NCBI RefSeq assembly: GCF_038594945.1
Contig: NZ_JBCFYD010000001.1
Span: 620,001-684,000, forward strand
From: Fodinibius sp. Rm-B-1B1-1
Lineage (GTDB): Bacteria; Bacteroidota; Rhodothermia; Balneolales; Balneolaceae
Direction: 5' to 3'
DNA: 64,000 nucleotides
In this document: in pieces, positions 52,802-61,248 of the stretch
How positions within the stretch are numbered: the stretch's first letter is position 1
Layout of the letters: each line of letters opens with the position of its first letter
Notes under the pieces: generated by a model
The model's database searches: none
Told to the model about the DNA's origin: nothing
What the model saw: only the letters and a program-made list of their open reading frames with translations
Made by a program: the position numbers and the translations under genes

Positions 52802-53313
52802 TAGTTGAACTTCCTCAATAAGTCGGGGGTCACCATCCAACGAAAACGCGCCGTGCCCGGCTTAATCTGATTCCATTCTATAGCCGGATGTTCTATACAA
52901 ACTAATCCTCCTTGGGGCATGCGTGCCAAATAAGCCCCTTCCCCGTTACAAAGCAAAGAAACCGTTTCTTCCAATAAAGGATTATGACCTACAACCATGA
53001 TCTGATCGGTTTCCTCAGGCGCCGAATGGATTACTCCAAAATAATCTCGTGCTCCACCGTAATACAAATCATCGCACCAGTTTACAAGCTGCTTGTCTAT
53101 ATCAGCAACCTCAACAATGTGGCGAATAGTTTGACGAGCACGCTCGGCTGGAGAACATTGAATATAGGCTGGAATAGATTCAACCTGCTTTAAAAACGAT
53201 CCGACTTGGCAAGCATCTGTGCGCCCAACCTTTGTTAGTATACGATCGATATCCTTTTCGGCAGACCCTGCATGAGAAGCCTTCGCGTGACGTAATAGCA
53301 AAATTGTTTTCAT
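52798..53313 (-). CDS. SixA-like phosphohistidine phosphatase
   Basis: 171 residues of the histidine phosphatase superfamily. The catalytic motif is LLLRHAKASHAG with His9; the second His appears in IMVVGHNPLLEETVSLL. Length and sequence suit SixA, which removes phosphate from phosphohistidines of histidine-kinase phosphotransfer or PTS proteins. No PTS gene is adjacent. It ends in a 4-bp tail-to-tail overlap with the SulP gene. Confidence 0.86.
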   Translation of the reverse strand: MKTILLLRHAKASHAGSAEKDIDRILTKVGRTDACQVGSFLKQVESIPAYIQCSPAERARQTIRHIVEVADIDKQLVNWCDDLYYGGARDYFGVIHSAPEETDQIMVVGHNPLLEETVSLLCNGEGAYLARMPQGGLVCIEHPAIEWNQIKPGTARFRWMVTPDLLRKFNY

Positions 53314-53408
53314 GTATACTGTACTTCAAATGATAATTGTACTTATCAAAACCTCGTTCCGTAGCCCTGCTGCGAAACACCAATCTGCTGCAACTAATTC
53401 AGTAATAT

Positions 53409-54722
53409 TTACGCTTTGGCAGGCTCATTTATTTTAAGAATATGTTTAGGTGCAAAATAGGTGAGCGTAGCCCCGCGAGCCAGCATAAAGAGCGTCATCC
53501 CCAACCAAAGTGCGTGATTTCCCAAATAGTGTACGCCAATAGCATAGGTAGGTAAAAACACGACAAGTGTTGCCACAATCATCGAATCGCGCATAGGCCC
53601 CGTAGCCGTTGCTCCAATAAAAACGCCATCCCAAATATACGAGAAACTGCTTACCGTTGGCCCGGCTACCGTCCATAAAAAGTATAACATAGCCGTATCA
53701 ATCACATCCTGTTGGTCGGTAAAAATCCCCAGGATATGTACATCAAAAATACCGTAAACCAGCGATGCCGTCACGCCAATGCCCGTCCCCCAGATAAAAC
53801 AATATTTGACGGCCAACCGCACTCTTTTTTGTTGATTGGATCCCGTATAGCGCCCGATCAAACTCTCGGCGGCATAAGCAAAGCCGTCCGTCCCATATGA
53901 GACGATCATCCAAAGCTGCAACAAGATGGAGTTGGCAGCCAACACCACATCCCCAAACTCTGCCGATTTTGCCGTAAAAAAGGAGAAGGTAAAAATAAGA
54001 CAGAGGGTTCGAATAAAAATATCGCGATTTACCGAAAAGAATTTCTTGATCGCTTTTACCTCTAATAAAAGATTGTGCACGTATCCGCTTAGCCAACCAC
54101 GATATTTGTAAACCAACAAAACAACAGCAAGCGTTATACCCGCATATCGTGCAATGAGCGTACCCATTGCTACGCCATCGACTGTCATCCCCATACCATA
54201 TACAAAAAGTACATCCAGACCGATATTGAGACTATTTAAAAATACCGTGACAATCATCGGGTAACGAGCATTTTGCATCCCCAAAAACCAACCGTTGATA
54301 GCATAAAGTGATAAGGTAGCTGGTGCAGTAAAAATACGAATCTCAAAATAGATACGAGTATACCGTTCTACTTCTGGAGATGCTTCGATGAGCCAAAAAC
54401 TAAGATCAGCAATCCATTTCTGGAGCAACACAATCAAAACCCCAAAAATAATAGCCACAGTCAGCGCGCGGGCCAGGGTCATTATGCTGTCGGTTTCATT
54501 CTTTTCTCCAAACGCCTGCGCGGTAAGTCCGGTTGTGCCCATGCGCAGAAATCCGAATCCCCAAAAGATAAAGTTGAAGATCATACTTCCCACAGCAATA
54601 GCACCAAGGTAGTACGCTTCTTCGAGGTGACCAACCAGGGCCGTATCTACCGCACCCAGCAGGGGCACCGATAGATTACTAATAATGTTCGGGATCGCCA
54701 GATTTAGAATTTTCCGATTCAA
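53409..54722 (-). CDS. MATE-family efflux transporter
   Basis: 437 residues with twelve membrane helices and the MATE layout (IPNIISNLSVPLLGAVDTALVGHL in the first helices, FLRMGTTGLTAQAFGEKNET between helices). It is in the DinF-like branch by general appearance and should expel cationic compounds in exchange for sodium or protons. It lies 17 bp downstream of an MgtC-like gene, so the two are probably co-transcribed. Confidence 0.9.
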   Translation of the reverse strand: MNRKILNLAIPNIISNLSVPLLGAVDTALVGHLEEAYYLGAIAVGSMIFNFIFWGFGFLRMGTTGLTAQAFGEKNETDSIMTLARALTVAIIFGVLIVLLQKWIADLSFWLIEASPEVERYTRIYFEIRIFTAPATLSLYAINGWFLGMQNARYPMIVTVFLNSLNIGLDVLFVYGMGMTVDGVAMGTLIARYAGITLAVVLLVYKYRGWLSGYVHNLLLEVKAIKKFFSVNRDIFIRTLCLIFTFSFFTAKSAEFGDVVLAANSILLQLWMIVSYGTDGFAYAAESLIGRYTGSNQQKRVRLAVKYCFIWGTGIGVTASLVYGIFDVHILGIFTDQQDVIDTAMLYFLWTVAGPTVSSFSYIWDGVFIGATATGPMRDSMIVATLVVFLPTYAIGVHYLGNHALWLGMTLFMLARGATLTYFAPKHILKINEPAKA

Positions 54723-54739
54723 CGGATTTGGAAACTGCT

Positions 54740-55231
54740 TTAATCGTTGGATTTTTCGTCGTAGATACGGTTGCGCAACCGTTTAACAAAGCGCTCAATA
54801 TAACCTAATCCAAACAGAATTACGATGGCGATAATCGTTAGAATGGCAGCTAATATATATTGCTTTAGCGCTACCGTAATACCGATGGCCGCCGCAAATA
54901 GGATGGAGGCTGCAGTTGTTAGTCCCTCTACCGTTTCGTCTTTATTGCGAAAAATAATAGTACCCGCTCCCAAGAAGCTGATACCAGTAATAATAGCCTC
55001 CATAATTCGGATAGGGTCAGCCTGTATAGCTTCTACAGCTGCTCCGCTGCTATAGTTTGAAATCATAATTTCTCCCAGCACTACCAACAGTGATGAAGCA
55101 CCAGCCACTAAAATATGGGTACGCAGCCCCGCAGGCTTTTGAGCAAGTTCCCGCTCCAACCCCATAAGGCTGCCCAAAAACATAGCATAAATGACGGTTC
55201 CAGTAGGGATCCAAATAGCATCAAATTCCAT
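54740..55231 (-). CDS. MgtC/SapB-family inner-membrane protein
   Basis: 163 residues with four to five membrane helices. The MgtC core is recognisable: FLGSLMGLERELAQKPAGLRTHILVAGASSLL, followed by RIMEAIITGISFLGAGTIIF and the helix starting VEGLTTAASILFAAAIGI. It lacks the C-terminal ACT-like domain of Salmonella MgtC. Roles include adaptation to low magnesium and inhibition of the F-type ATP synthase; in environmental bacteria the role is less clear. It is the first gene of a two-gene unit with the MATE transporter and diverges from the TPMT gene. Confidence 0.9.
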   Translation of the reverse strand: MEFDAIWIPTGTVIYAMFLGSLMGLERELAQKPAGLRTHILVAGASSLLVVLGEIMISNYSSGAAVEAIQADPIRIMEAIITGISFLGAGTIIFRNKDETVEGLTTAASILFAAAIGITVALKQYILAAILTIIAIVILFGLGYIERFVKRLRNRIYDEKSND

Positions 55232-55296
55232 GGTGATGATCGTTTATTTTCTTATTACTATAGGTTCTAAAAAATCTGAGACAAATCCCATTTTTC

Positions 55297-55965
55297 ATGG
55301 AAATTAGTTACTGGCAAAGTCGATGGCGCAAAGACAATACCGGCTGGCACATGGATATGGTATATCCGCCGTTACCAAAACTCTGGAAACGACTTAATAT
55401 TAAATCAGAAAGCCGGATTTTAGTTCCCCTTTGCGGGAAAAGTCTCGACTTGCATTGGCTTGCCGAACACAGCCAAAAGGTTATCGGCGTTGATGTATCC
55501 CACAAAGCGTTACATACCGTTATGGAAAAATATCCCGAAACGTTTTCCCAAACATCCAGCCATAATTTTACGGTCTATAAGTCCAGTTCGCTCGAACTGT
55601 GGGAAGGCGACTTCATGAAGCTTCCTACCAAAGAAATTACTCCTATTGATCTGGTTTATGACAAAGCATCGATTATTGCCTTACCGCCTAAAATGCGACC
55701 ACAATACGCCCAAAAGATCCTTGACCTCTGCGGCAATACTACTCGTATTTTGCTCCAAACTTTTGAATATATCCAGGAAGAAATGAACGGCCCGCCTTTT
55801 TCGGTAGATGAAAAAGAGCTTCAAAAGTTGTTTGGCCATAACTTTAGATTACAACTCATGCACGAACAATCGAAACTCGAAGAGCTCGAACCCTTCCAAC
55901 AACGAGGGCTCTCTTCATATCTAACAGAGCAAGTTTTTTATCTTACACCACTAAATAGGGATTAA
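55297..55965 (+). CDS. tpm: Thiopurine S-methyltransferase-type SAM methyltransferase
   Basis: 222 residues of the TPMT family, close to the bacterial length of about 217. The start EISYWQSRWRKDNTGWHMD and the SAM motif LVPLCGKSLDLHWLAEHSQKV are diagnostic, followed by IDLVYDKASIIALPPKMR. Bacterial TPMTs methylate selenium and tellurium compounds or thiols and can confer tellurite resistance. It is a single gene, divergent from mgtC-like and 136 bp before the next plus-strand gene. Confidence 0.92.
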   Translation: MEISYWQSRWRKDNTGWHMDMVYPPLPKLWKRLNIKSESRILVPLCGKSLDLHWLAEHSQKVIGVDVSHKALHTVMEKYPETFSQTSSHNFTVYKSSSLELWEGDFMKLPTKEITPIDLVYDKASIIALPPKMRPQYAQKILDLCGNTTRILLQTFEYIQEEMNGPPFSVDEKELQKLFGHNFRLQLMHEQSKLEELEPFQQRGLSSYLTEQVFYLTPLNRD

Positions 55966-56101
55966 TAACAAGATTTAAAGGCCGCTTTCAACTTTTTTTA
56001 CATTTTACTGATTTTTGACTTGAAGTTGCATATCAACAAGTCGGCATGTATTTTCAAAGTCTTATTTTGAAAAACCACCTTAATAACATTAGTATCTGGA
56101 C

Positions 56102-56581
56102 ATGGATATTGAAAAGCGTAATAGAATATTAAGCATTGTACTGGGAATTATTATCATAGGTTTGGGATATTACCTGTACCACTCTATTGTAGCTCCCTAC
56201 CAAGAAGTTGTTGAACGCGAGCAAATGACCGAAAAGGTTCGCTATCAGATGGGACTTGTTCGTGATGCATTGGTGCAGTATGAACAAGACATGGATGAAT
56301 TTCCCCCTACCGAGGGTGGACTTGACACTCTTGTTACCTACCTAAAAACGGATTCTGCAATGGTAGCGCAAGGTGATTCTCTTTTTGCTCCAATGGAATC
56401 CAACAAATCATATAATCCGGATTCATTGGTTTATTCTCCTCGACCTCCACACAAGAAATTTGAGTATACGTTAAACGACACGTTGCGTCCTAATATTTAT
56501 CTTCTGGAAGATCCTGACACGGACGATCGTATTGGATCACTCGAAAACACAACAGAGCTTAACGCCGCCAGTTGGGAATAA
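56102..56581 (+). CDS. Membrane-anchored GspG-like protein
   Basis: 159 residues: one N-terminal membrane helix (10-30), then a helix and a small globular part. The phrase VRDALVQYEQDMDEFPPTEG and the following LDTLVTYLK resemble the YRLDNGRYPTTEQGLxALV signature of type II secretion major pseudopilins (GspG). Unlike a true pseudopilin there is no prepilin-peptidase site before the helix, the start is MDIEKRN and no other gsp gene is near. It may be a relic, a fixed-anchor homologue, or a lineage gene. It lies 6 bp before the DUF3822-like gene. Confidence 0.55.
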   Translation: MDIEKRNRILSIVLGIIIIGLGYYLYHSIVAPYQEVVEREQMTEKVRYQMGLVRDALVQYEQDMDEFPPTEGGLDTLVTYLKTDSAMVAQGDSLFAPMESNKSYNPDSLVYSPRPPHKKFEYTLNDTLRPNIYLLEDPDTDDRIGSLENTTELNAASWE

Positions 56582-56587
56582 TAAAAG

Positions 56588-57451
56588 ATGGAGGAACAGC
56601 ATCCTTGTTTAGGTCTTTGCTTCTTTGACAATCAGCTTTTCTATGCTGTCAATGAACCAGATAATCCATCAAAAATAGCACATATAGGATGCTATGATTT
56701 CAATTTCGATATTACCGAAACGCTGCTTGGAAATTCCGAGCAGCATTTTCGGGGTATCAAACAAACCATAGAACAATTTCGGGAAGAATTTGGCATTAAA
56801 CATGTACGGATTCTTTCCCTACCTACCCAAGAGTGCTGGACATCCGTCCCTAAAATCGTATATGACGATTCGGATGAGCGCGAAAAGCACATCAATATTT
56901 TAATGAGCGGCACTGAACGTAAACACGTACAGCCAACATGGTATTCGCTCAGCAATCAGGATTACAAATTTCTACTGCTTCGCAACAATAAGCAGTTGGA
57001 CGGTTTACAATCTTTAGCCGGCCACACTTCTACAACCGATTTGATAAGTGATTTTGAAATTGGACTACGTTGGATTCAGCATGCCAATCCGGGCGGATCG
57101 TTTATGACTATATGCTGCTATAATAACTGTATCTCTATATCTTCATTTATCCTCGGGAAACTACGTAGTGCCACATACATTCCGTATGATGAGATTCAAG
57201 ACCTACCCTACCTTTGGCTGCAACGTACAAAAGACCTGAACTGGATGGATGGGCTGCACGAAAAGATTTATGTCTATGGCCAGCATGCCCTGGATGTCAT
57301 CGAAATTTTAGAACCGTTTTGGGATGATGCAGGAAAAGTATCCAAAATGGATACCCTTGATAAAATTCAGATCGAGGCTGAAGAACAAACTTATGGATTT
57401 AGCTTAGAGTCGGCATTTCCAGCCATTATGCTGGCACTCAATTACAATTAG
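56588..57451 (+). CDS. DUF3822-like protein
   Basis: 287 residues with no signal or membrane segment. The order with rsmD and coaD directly downstream matches the Bacteroidota DUF3822 family, which has an actin-like/ASKHA-type appearance (two lobes with short strands, such as LCFFDNQLFYAVNE at the start and KIYVYGQHALDVIEIL later). Function is unknown. It follows the GspG-like gene by 6 bp and precedes rsmD by about 80 bp, so it probably belongs to the same transcript. Family assignment rests partly on gene order. Confidence 0.65.
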   Translation: MEEQHPCLGLCFFDNQLFYAVNEPDNPSKIAHIGCYDFNFDITETLLGNSEQHFRGIKQTIEQFREEFGIKHVRILSLPTQECWTSVPKIVYDDSDEREKHINILMSGTERKHVQPTWYSLSNQDYKFLLLRNNKQLDGLQSLAGHTSTTDLISDFEIGLRWIQHANPGGSFMTICCYNNCISISSFILGKLRSATYIPYDEIQDLPYLWLQRTKDLNWMDGLHEKIYVYGQHALDVIEILEPFWDDAGKVSKMDTLDKIQIEAEEQTYGFSLESAFPAIMLALNYN

Positions 57452-57533
57452 GCTTTTGGGTTACCCGCATGCGGATAATTTTGTACTTTCCCTCTTAACT
57501 CATTGATCCCAACACAAAAACCTTGCAAGCCGA

Positions 57534-58088
57534 ATGCGAATTATCACCGGCACCCTTAAGGGGCGACAGATAAACATCCCACAAACCCTGAACGTGCGTC
57601 CTACTTCCGCACGGACCAAGGAGGGGCTCTTTTCCATTTTGGATGCGCGGAAATACATTCGTGAAGCTAATATTTTGGATCTGTTTGCCGGCTCCGGGAA
57701 CTTGGGGTATGAGGCTATTTCGCGCGGGGCATCAAAAGTGTTATTTGTGGATAGCGACCGCCGAAACATCAGGCATATCGAAAGTGTGGGACGCGAATTT
57801 GATGTCAGTGACCAAATAAGAACGGCTACCTCACCGGTAGAACGATTTCTGGAAGGCATGCCGCTGCCATACGATATTATTTTCTCTGATCCCCCTTATG
57901 ACTACGAACATATGCACGAAATGATCGAAAAAATTACGTCTGAGGGTTGGCTGGCCGAAGGGGGATGGCTTATCTTAGAACACGATAAACGACACAATTT
58001 TACTGATCATCCACACTGTGTTTACTACAAGGAATATGGACGCACACACGTAAGTATTTTTGTTGCTGAAGCTGGCATTGAATTCTAA
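57534..58088 (+). CDS. rsmD: 16S rRNA (guanine966-N2)-methyltransferase
   Basis: 184 residues, the usual RsmD length. It begins MRIITGTLKGRQINIP, has the SAM-binding motif LDLFAGSGNLGYEAISRGA and the catalytic motif SDPPYDYEH (DPPY). It N2-methylates G966 of 16S rRNA in the small-subunit assembly intermediate. It lies 14 bp before coaD, an arrangement conserved across many bacteria. Confidence 0.96.
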   Translation: MRIITGTLKGRQINIPQTLNVRPTSARTKEGLFSILDARKYIREANILDLFAGSGNLGYEAISRGASKVLFVDSDRRNIRHIESVGREFDVSDQIRTATSPVERFLEGMPLPYDIIFSDPPYDYEHMHEMIEKITSEGWLAEGGWLILEHDKRHNFTDHPHCVYYKEYGRTHVSIFVAEAGIEF

Positions 58089-58102
58089 CTCATTTTATAC
58101 CT

Positions 58103-58603
58103 ATGGAAACGTTGGCACTGTATCCGGGTTCATTTGATCCCATCACATATGGACATCTCGACATTTTAGAACGAGCCACCGAATTATTTGATGAGGTCAT
58201 CATCACCATTGCCGTAAACAATAAAAAGGATACGGTGTTTAGCGGTGATGAGCGGGAGACGTTAATTGCAGAATGCCTCGAAGGCAAAGAATGGGCCAAT
58301 CAAGTTGAGATTCAACAATTTACGGGACTGCTGGTTGATTTTGCCAAAGAACGTAACGCCCAGACACTGGTACGCGGGGTGCGACAAGTCTCCGATTTTG
58401 AATACGAATTTCGCATGGCACTCACCAACCGCCGGCTGGCTCCCGATGTGGATACTGTTTTTCTGATGCCTAATGAACAGCTCACCTTTATTTCGGCTTC
58501 ATTAGTAAGAGAAATTGCCTATTGGGGCGGCGACCTGTCATCATTTGTCCCCGAACATGTAGCAAAAGCCCTGCACGAAAAATTCAAGGACAAAGAAAAA
58601 TAA
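58103..58603 (+). CDS. coaD: Phosphopantetheine adenylyltransferase
   Basis: 166 residues, a single-domain nucleotidyltransferase. The HxGH-type motif is in YPGSFDPITYGHLDILERA, and the ATP site includes the segment NEQLTFISASLVREIAYWGG. It transfers AMP from ATP to 4'-phosphopantetheine in the penultimate step of coenzyme A synthesis. It is the last gene of the rsmD-coaD group. CoA supply fits the acyl-CoA enzymes elsewhere in the window but is a general need. Confidence 0.97.
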   Translation: METLALYPGSFDPITYGHLDILERATELFDEVIITIAVNNKKDTVFSGDERETLIAECLEGKEWANQVEIQQFTGLLVDFAKERNAQTLVRGVRQVSDFEYEFRMALTNRRLAPDVDTVFLMPNEQLTFISASLVREIAYWGGDLSSFVPEHVAKALHEKFKDKEK

Positions 58604-58631
58604 CCGCCGGTTACTATACCTGGAGAGTTGA

Positions 58632-58669
58632 GTGCTTCTATATCCTCATAGAAATAGAGCACGTTTTTT
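58632..58669 (+). terminator. Probable terminator after coaD
   Basis: GTGC (58632-58635) with TTCTAT (58636-58641) pairs with ATAGAA (58648-58653) and GCAC (58659-58662), with a 5-nt bulge, and TTTTTT follows (58664-58669). The bulge lowers confidence. Confidence 0.45.
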
Positions 58670-58720
58670 GCTATTTTTAGTACTTAAAAAATTGACTCCA
58701 AGTAACCGATCCAAAGCGTT

Positions 58721-59914
58721 ATGATCTCCAAACGAGCGCAATCTGTTTCTCCCTCCGAAACTCTGGCTATATCTGCAAAAGCAAAAGAATTAACACGGCA
58801 AGGCAAATCGGTAGTATCACTCAGCGCCGGCGAACCTGATTTCAAAACACCGCAACACATTTGCGATGCGGCCATAAAAGCGATTAATGATGGCTTTCAT
58901 GGTTATACGATGAATACCGGCACTCCCGGCCTCCGCGAAAGTATCTCCAATAAACTACAACGGGATAATCAGCTCGATTACAATCCATCACAAATTGTAT
59001 GTACGAACGGTGCCAAGCAGGCACTTGGGTTTAGCATGCTGGCTATGATTGATGAAGGGGACGAAGTTATTATTCCCACCCCATATTGGGTTTCATACCC
59101 ACAGATGGTGAATGTTGCAGGTGGCACACCCGTAACAGTTCGGACCTCCTTTGAAAACAATTACCGCATCACGCCAGAGCAACTTGAAGATACCATTACA
59201 GATAACACCAAGGCCATCATGCTCTGTTCCCCTTCTAATCCCACGGGCACCTGCTACTCCGCTGATGAACTAAAAGCATTGGCCGATGTATTGGTAAATT
59301 ATCCACAGGTAAATATTATTTCAGATGAAATTTATGAGTATATCGTTTTTGAGGATCAACATGTCGGTATCCTAAATGTAGCACCCGAACTTAAAGATCG
59401 CACCGTACTTATCAATGGGTTTTCTAAAGGATTTGCAATGACCGGTTGGCGATTGGGATATCTGGCTGCACCCCAATCTTTTGCTGATGCTGCAGCAAAG
59501 ATTCAAAGCCAAGAAACTTCAGCACCATCCAGCATTTCTCAAAAAGCGGGGGAAGCCGCTTACCGTGGCAACCTTGAAGCCGTACATACCATGCGGGATG
59601 CTTTTAAAGAACGCCGCAACTTTGTCGTTGATGCATTATCAAATATTGAAGGCGTTAAATGCTTTAAGCCCTCCGGTGCATTCTATGTCTTTCCAGATAT
59701 TTCTCACTATCTCGGCACAACATCCTCAAATGGTACAAGTGTCGAATCAAGCACCGATCTATGCATGTACCTGATTGAAGAACATGGTCTTGCTGCCGTT
59801 CCCGGTGATGCTTTTGGGGAACCCAATGGTATGCGCTTAAGTTATGCTTCTTCGATGGAAGATTTAGAAGAAGCTATTAAGCGACTGCAGAAAGGACTCC
59901 AAAACTTGTCATAA
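58721..59914 (+). CDS. Class I/II PLP aminotransferase (aspartate aminotransferase type)
   Basis: 397 residues of the AspAT I-beta-like group. The pyridoxal lysine is in LINGFSKGFAMTGWRLGY, and other family motifs are SLSAGEPDFKTPQHI, CSPSNPTGTCYSADEL, and the substrate-carboxylate Arg in GMRLSYASSMEDLEEA. It probably transfers amino groups between aspartate or a related acid and 2-oxoglutarate in the cytoplasm. The first ATG at 58721 gives MISKRAQSVSPSETLAI, the usual start. It begins a plus-strand group with fmdB-like, gbsR-like and yraN. Confidence 0.93.
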   Translation: MISKRAQSVSPSETLAISAKAKELTRQGKSVVSLSAGEPDFKTPQHICDAAIKAINDGFHGYTMNTGTPGLRESISNKLQRDNQLDYNPSQIVCTNGAKQALGFSMLAMIDEGDEVIIPTPYWVSYPQMVNVAGGTPVTVRTSFENNYRITPEQLEDTITDNTKAIMLCSPSNPTGTCYSADELKALADVLVNYPQVNIISDEIYEYIVFEDQHVGILNVAPELKDRTVLINGFSKGFAMTGWRLGYLAAPQSFADAAAKIQSQETSAPSSISQKAGEAAYRGNLEAVHTMRDAFKERRNFVVDALSNIEGVKCFKPSGAFYVFPDISHYLGTTSSNGTSVESSTDLCMYLIEEHGLAAVPGDAFGEPNGMRLSYASSMEDLEEAIKRLQKGLQNLS

Positions 59915-60001
59915 TACTGCAAATTTGTACAAACGAACGAGTTTGGCACATTTTATGCTATTATTCGATGCTATCAGAACAACATAAATTTATCGCAATC
60001 T

Positions 60002-60259
60002 ATGCCAACATATAAGTATAAACGAGAAGACGGAACCACATTTGAAGTACGACAAAGTATCAATGATGATGCCCTTGAAGAATGTCCCGAGACTGGACAA
60101 AAAGTAAAACGCGTGATCAGTGGTGGCGGAGGAGTCGTCTACAAAGGAGACGGTTTTTATGTCACAGATTATAAGAATAAAGAGAATGGCTCCAAGGGTT
60201 CTTCCAATGGATCTGCACAATCAGCAAAAGCTTCTTCAGAATCCAGCGAAAACAACTAA
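60002..60259 (+). CDS. FmdB-family protein with degenerate zinc ribbon
   Basis: 85 residues. The layout (MPTYKYKREDGTTFEVRQSIN, then ECPETGQKVKRVISGGGGV and a disordered Ser/Lys/Asn-rich tail) matches the FmdB/putative regulatory protein family. In typical members the first half has CxxC (YECxxCG) and the second CPxCG. Here only one Cys remains (ECPETG), so zinc binding by the four-Cys ribbon is lost. It may still have a structural role. It lies 87 bp after the aminotransferase and 3 bp before the GbsR-like gene. Confidence 0.7.
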   Translation: MPTYKYKREDGTTFEVRQSINDDALEECPETGQKVKRVISGGGGVVYKGDGFYVTDYKNKENGSKGSSNGSAQSAKASSESSENN

Positions 60260-60262
60260 GTT

Positions 60263-60859
60263 TTGAGCACCAATCACTCCCAAACGCATGACGAAGCTTT
60301 AGAGCAATTTATATTGCTTTGGGGGGAAATGGCATCGGCCTGGGGCATCAACAAGACAATGGCCCAAATTCATGCACTGCTTTATGCCGAAGCTGATCCA
60401 CTGGATACGGATGCCATTATGGATCAGCTCGATATTAGCCGGGGCAATGCCAATATGAATCTACGGAACTTGTTGCAGTGGCAACTCATCCACAAGGTTC
60501 ATTTTAAAGGCAACCGCAAAGATTTCTACACCGCCGAAAAGGATGTGTGGACAATCGTATCAACGATTATCAGGGAACGTCAACAGCGTGAAGTGGCACC
60601 CATTCGTCAAAATTTAAACAAGACTCTCGACCTTTTTGAAGATCGGGAATCACTTTCTGATGAAGAGGAAACCTTCCGGGAACGCATTGAAAAGTTTACT
60701 GAGTTTCTGGAGATGTTTGAACGCTTTACAGAAGCCCTGCTGCCTTATATTAATAAAAAGAACCTTAAATTTTTGAAGCATCTGGTGAAACTGGCTGAAA
60801 TGAAGCATACCATCACCGGATCTAAACCCGATAGTAATCCACCGGCCCATCATGAGTAA
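60263..60859 (+). CDS. GbsR/MarR-family transcriptional regulator
   Basis: 198 residues with a MarR-like winged helix (KTMAQIHALLYAEADPLDTDAIMDQLDISRGNANMNLRNLLQWQLIHK) and a long C-terminal helix used in dimerisation. It belongs to the GbsR branch, often linked to compatible-solute uptake or synthesis. The start is TTG at 60263 (STNHSQTHDEALEQF); an ATG at codon 23 would lose conserved N-terminal residues. It overlaps yraN by 8 bp. No osmolyte genes are adjacent, so the target is unclear. It is longer than, and distinct from, the GbsR-like protein at 6840. Confidence 0.8.
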   Translation: MSTNHSQTHDEALEQFILLWGEMASAWGINKTMAQIHALLYAEADPLDTDAIMDQLDISRGNANMNLRNLLQWQLIHKVHFKGNRKDFYTAEKDVWTIVSTIIRERQQREVAPIRQNLNKTLDLFEDRESLSDEEETFRERIEKFTEFLEMFERFTEALLPYINKKNLKFLKHLVKLAEMKHTITGSKPDSNPPAHHE

Positions 60860-61226
60860 TAAAACCACCCGAGAAATTGGTGATGACGGCGAAGAGCTTG
60901 CCGTAGCTTACCTCGAATCCAAGGGCTATACTATTTTAGAGCGAAACTACCATTTTGAACGCGCCGAAGTAGATATTGTCGCCTATGACAACGAGGCCTT
61001 TATCATTTTTGTAGAGGTGAAAATGCGATCGACTAATCGTTTTGGTGAGCCGGAAGAATTTATTGATGATGCAAAAATCAATAACGTTTATAAAGCGGCC
61101 GAGGCTTGGCTGTATGAACGAAAAATGGATGGTGCTCCTGTTCGTTTTGATGTGATATCCATTCTGCAAAACAATAATGAAGCACCTGATATCAAACACT
61201 TTGAAGATGCATTCACGCAGCGTTAA
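60852..61226 (+). CDS. YraN-family (UPF0102) endonuclease-like protein
   Basis: 124 residues of the Holliday-junction-resolvase-like YraN family: GDDGEELAVAYLESKGYTILERNY followed by AEVDIVAYDNEAFIIFVEVKMRS, which carries the D..EVK nuclease-type core. Family members are widespread but uncharacterised. The start overlaps the previous gene by 8 bp, so translation is probably coupled. Confidence 0.92.
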   Translation: MSNKTTREIGDDGEELAVAYLESKGYTILERNYHFERAEVDIVAYDNEAFIIFVEVKMRSTNRFGEPEEFIDDAKINNVYKAAEAWLYERKMDGAPVRFDVISILQNNNEAPDIKHFEDAFTQR

Positions 61227-61248
61227 TTCGGGTTACAGGCACATATGA

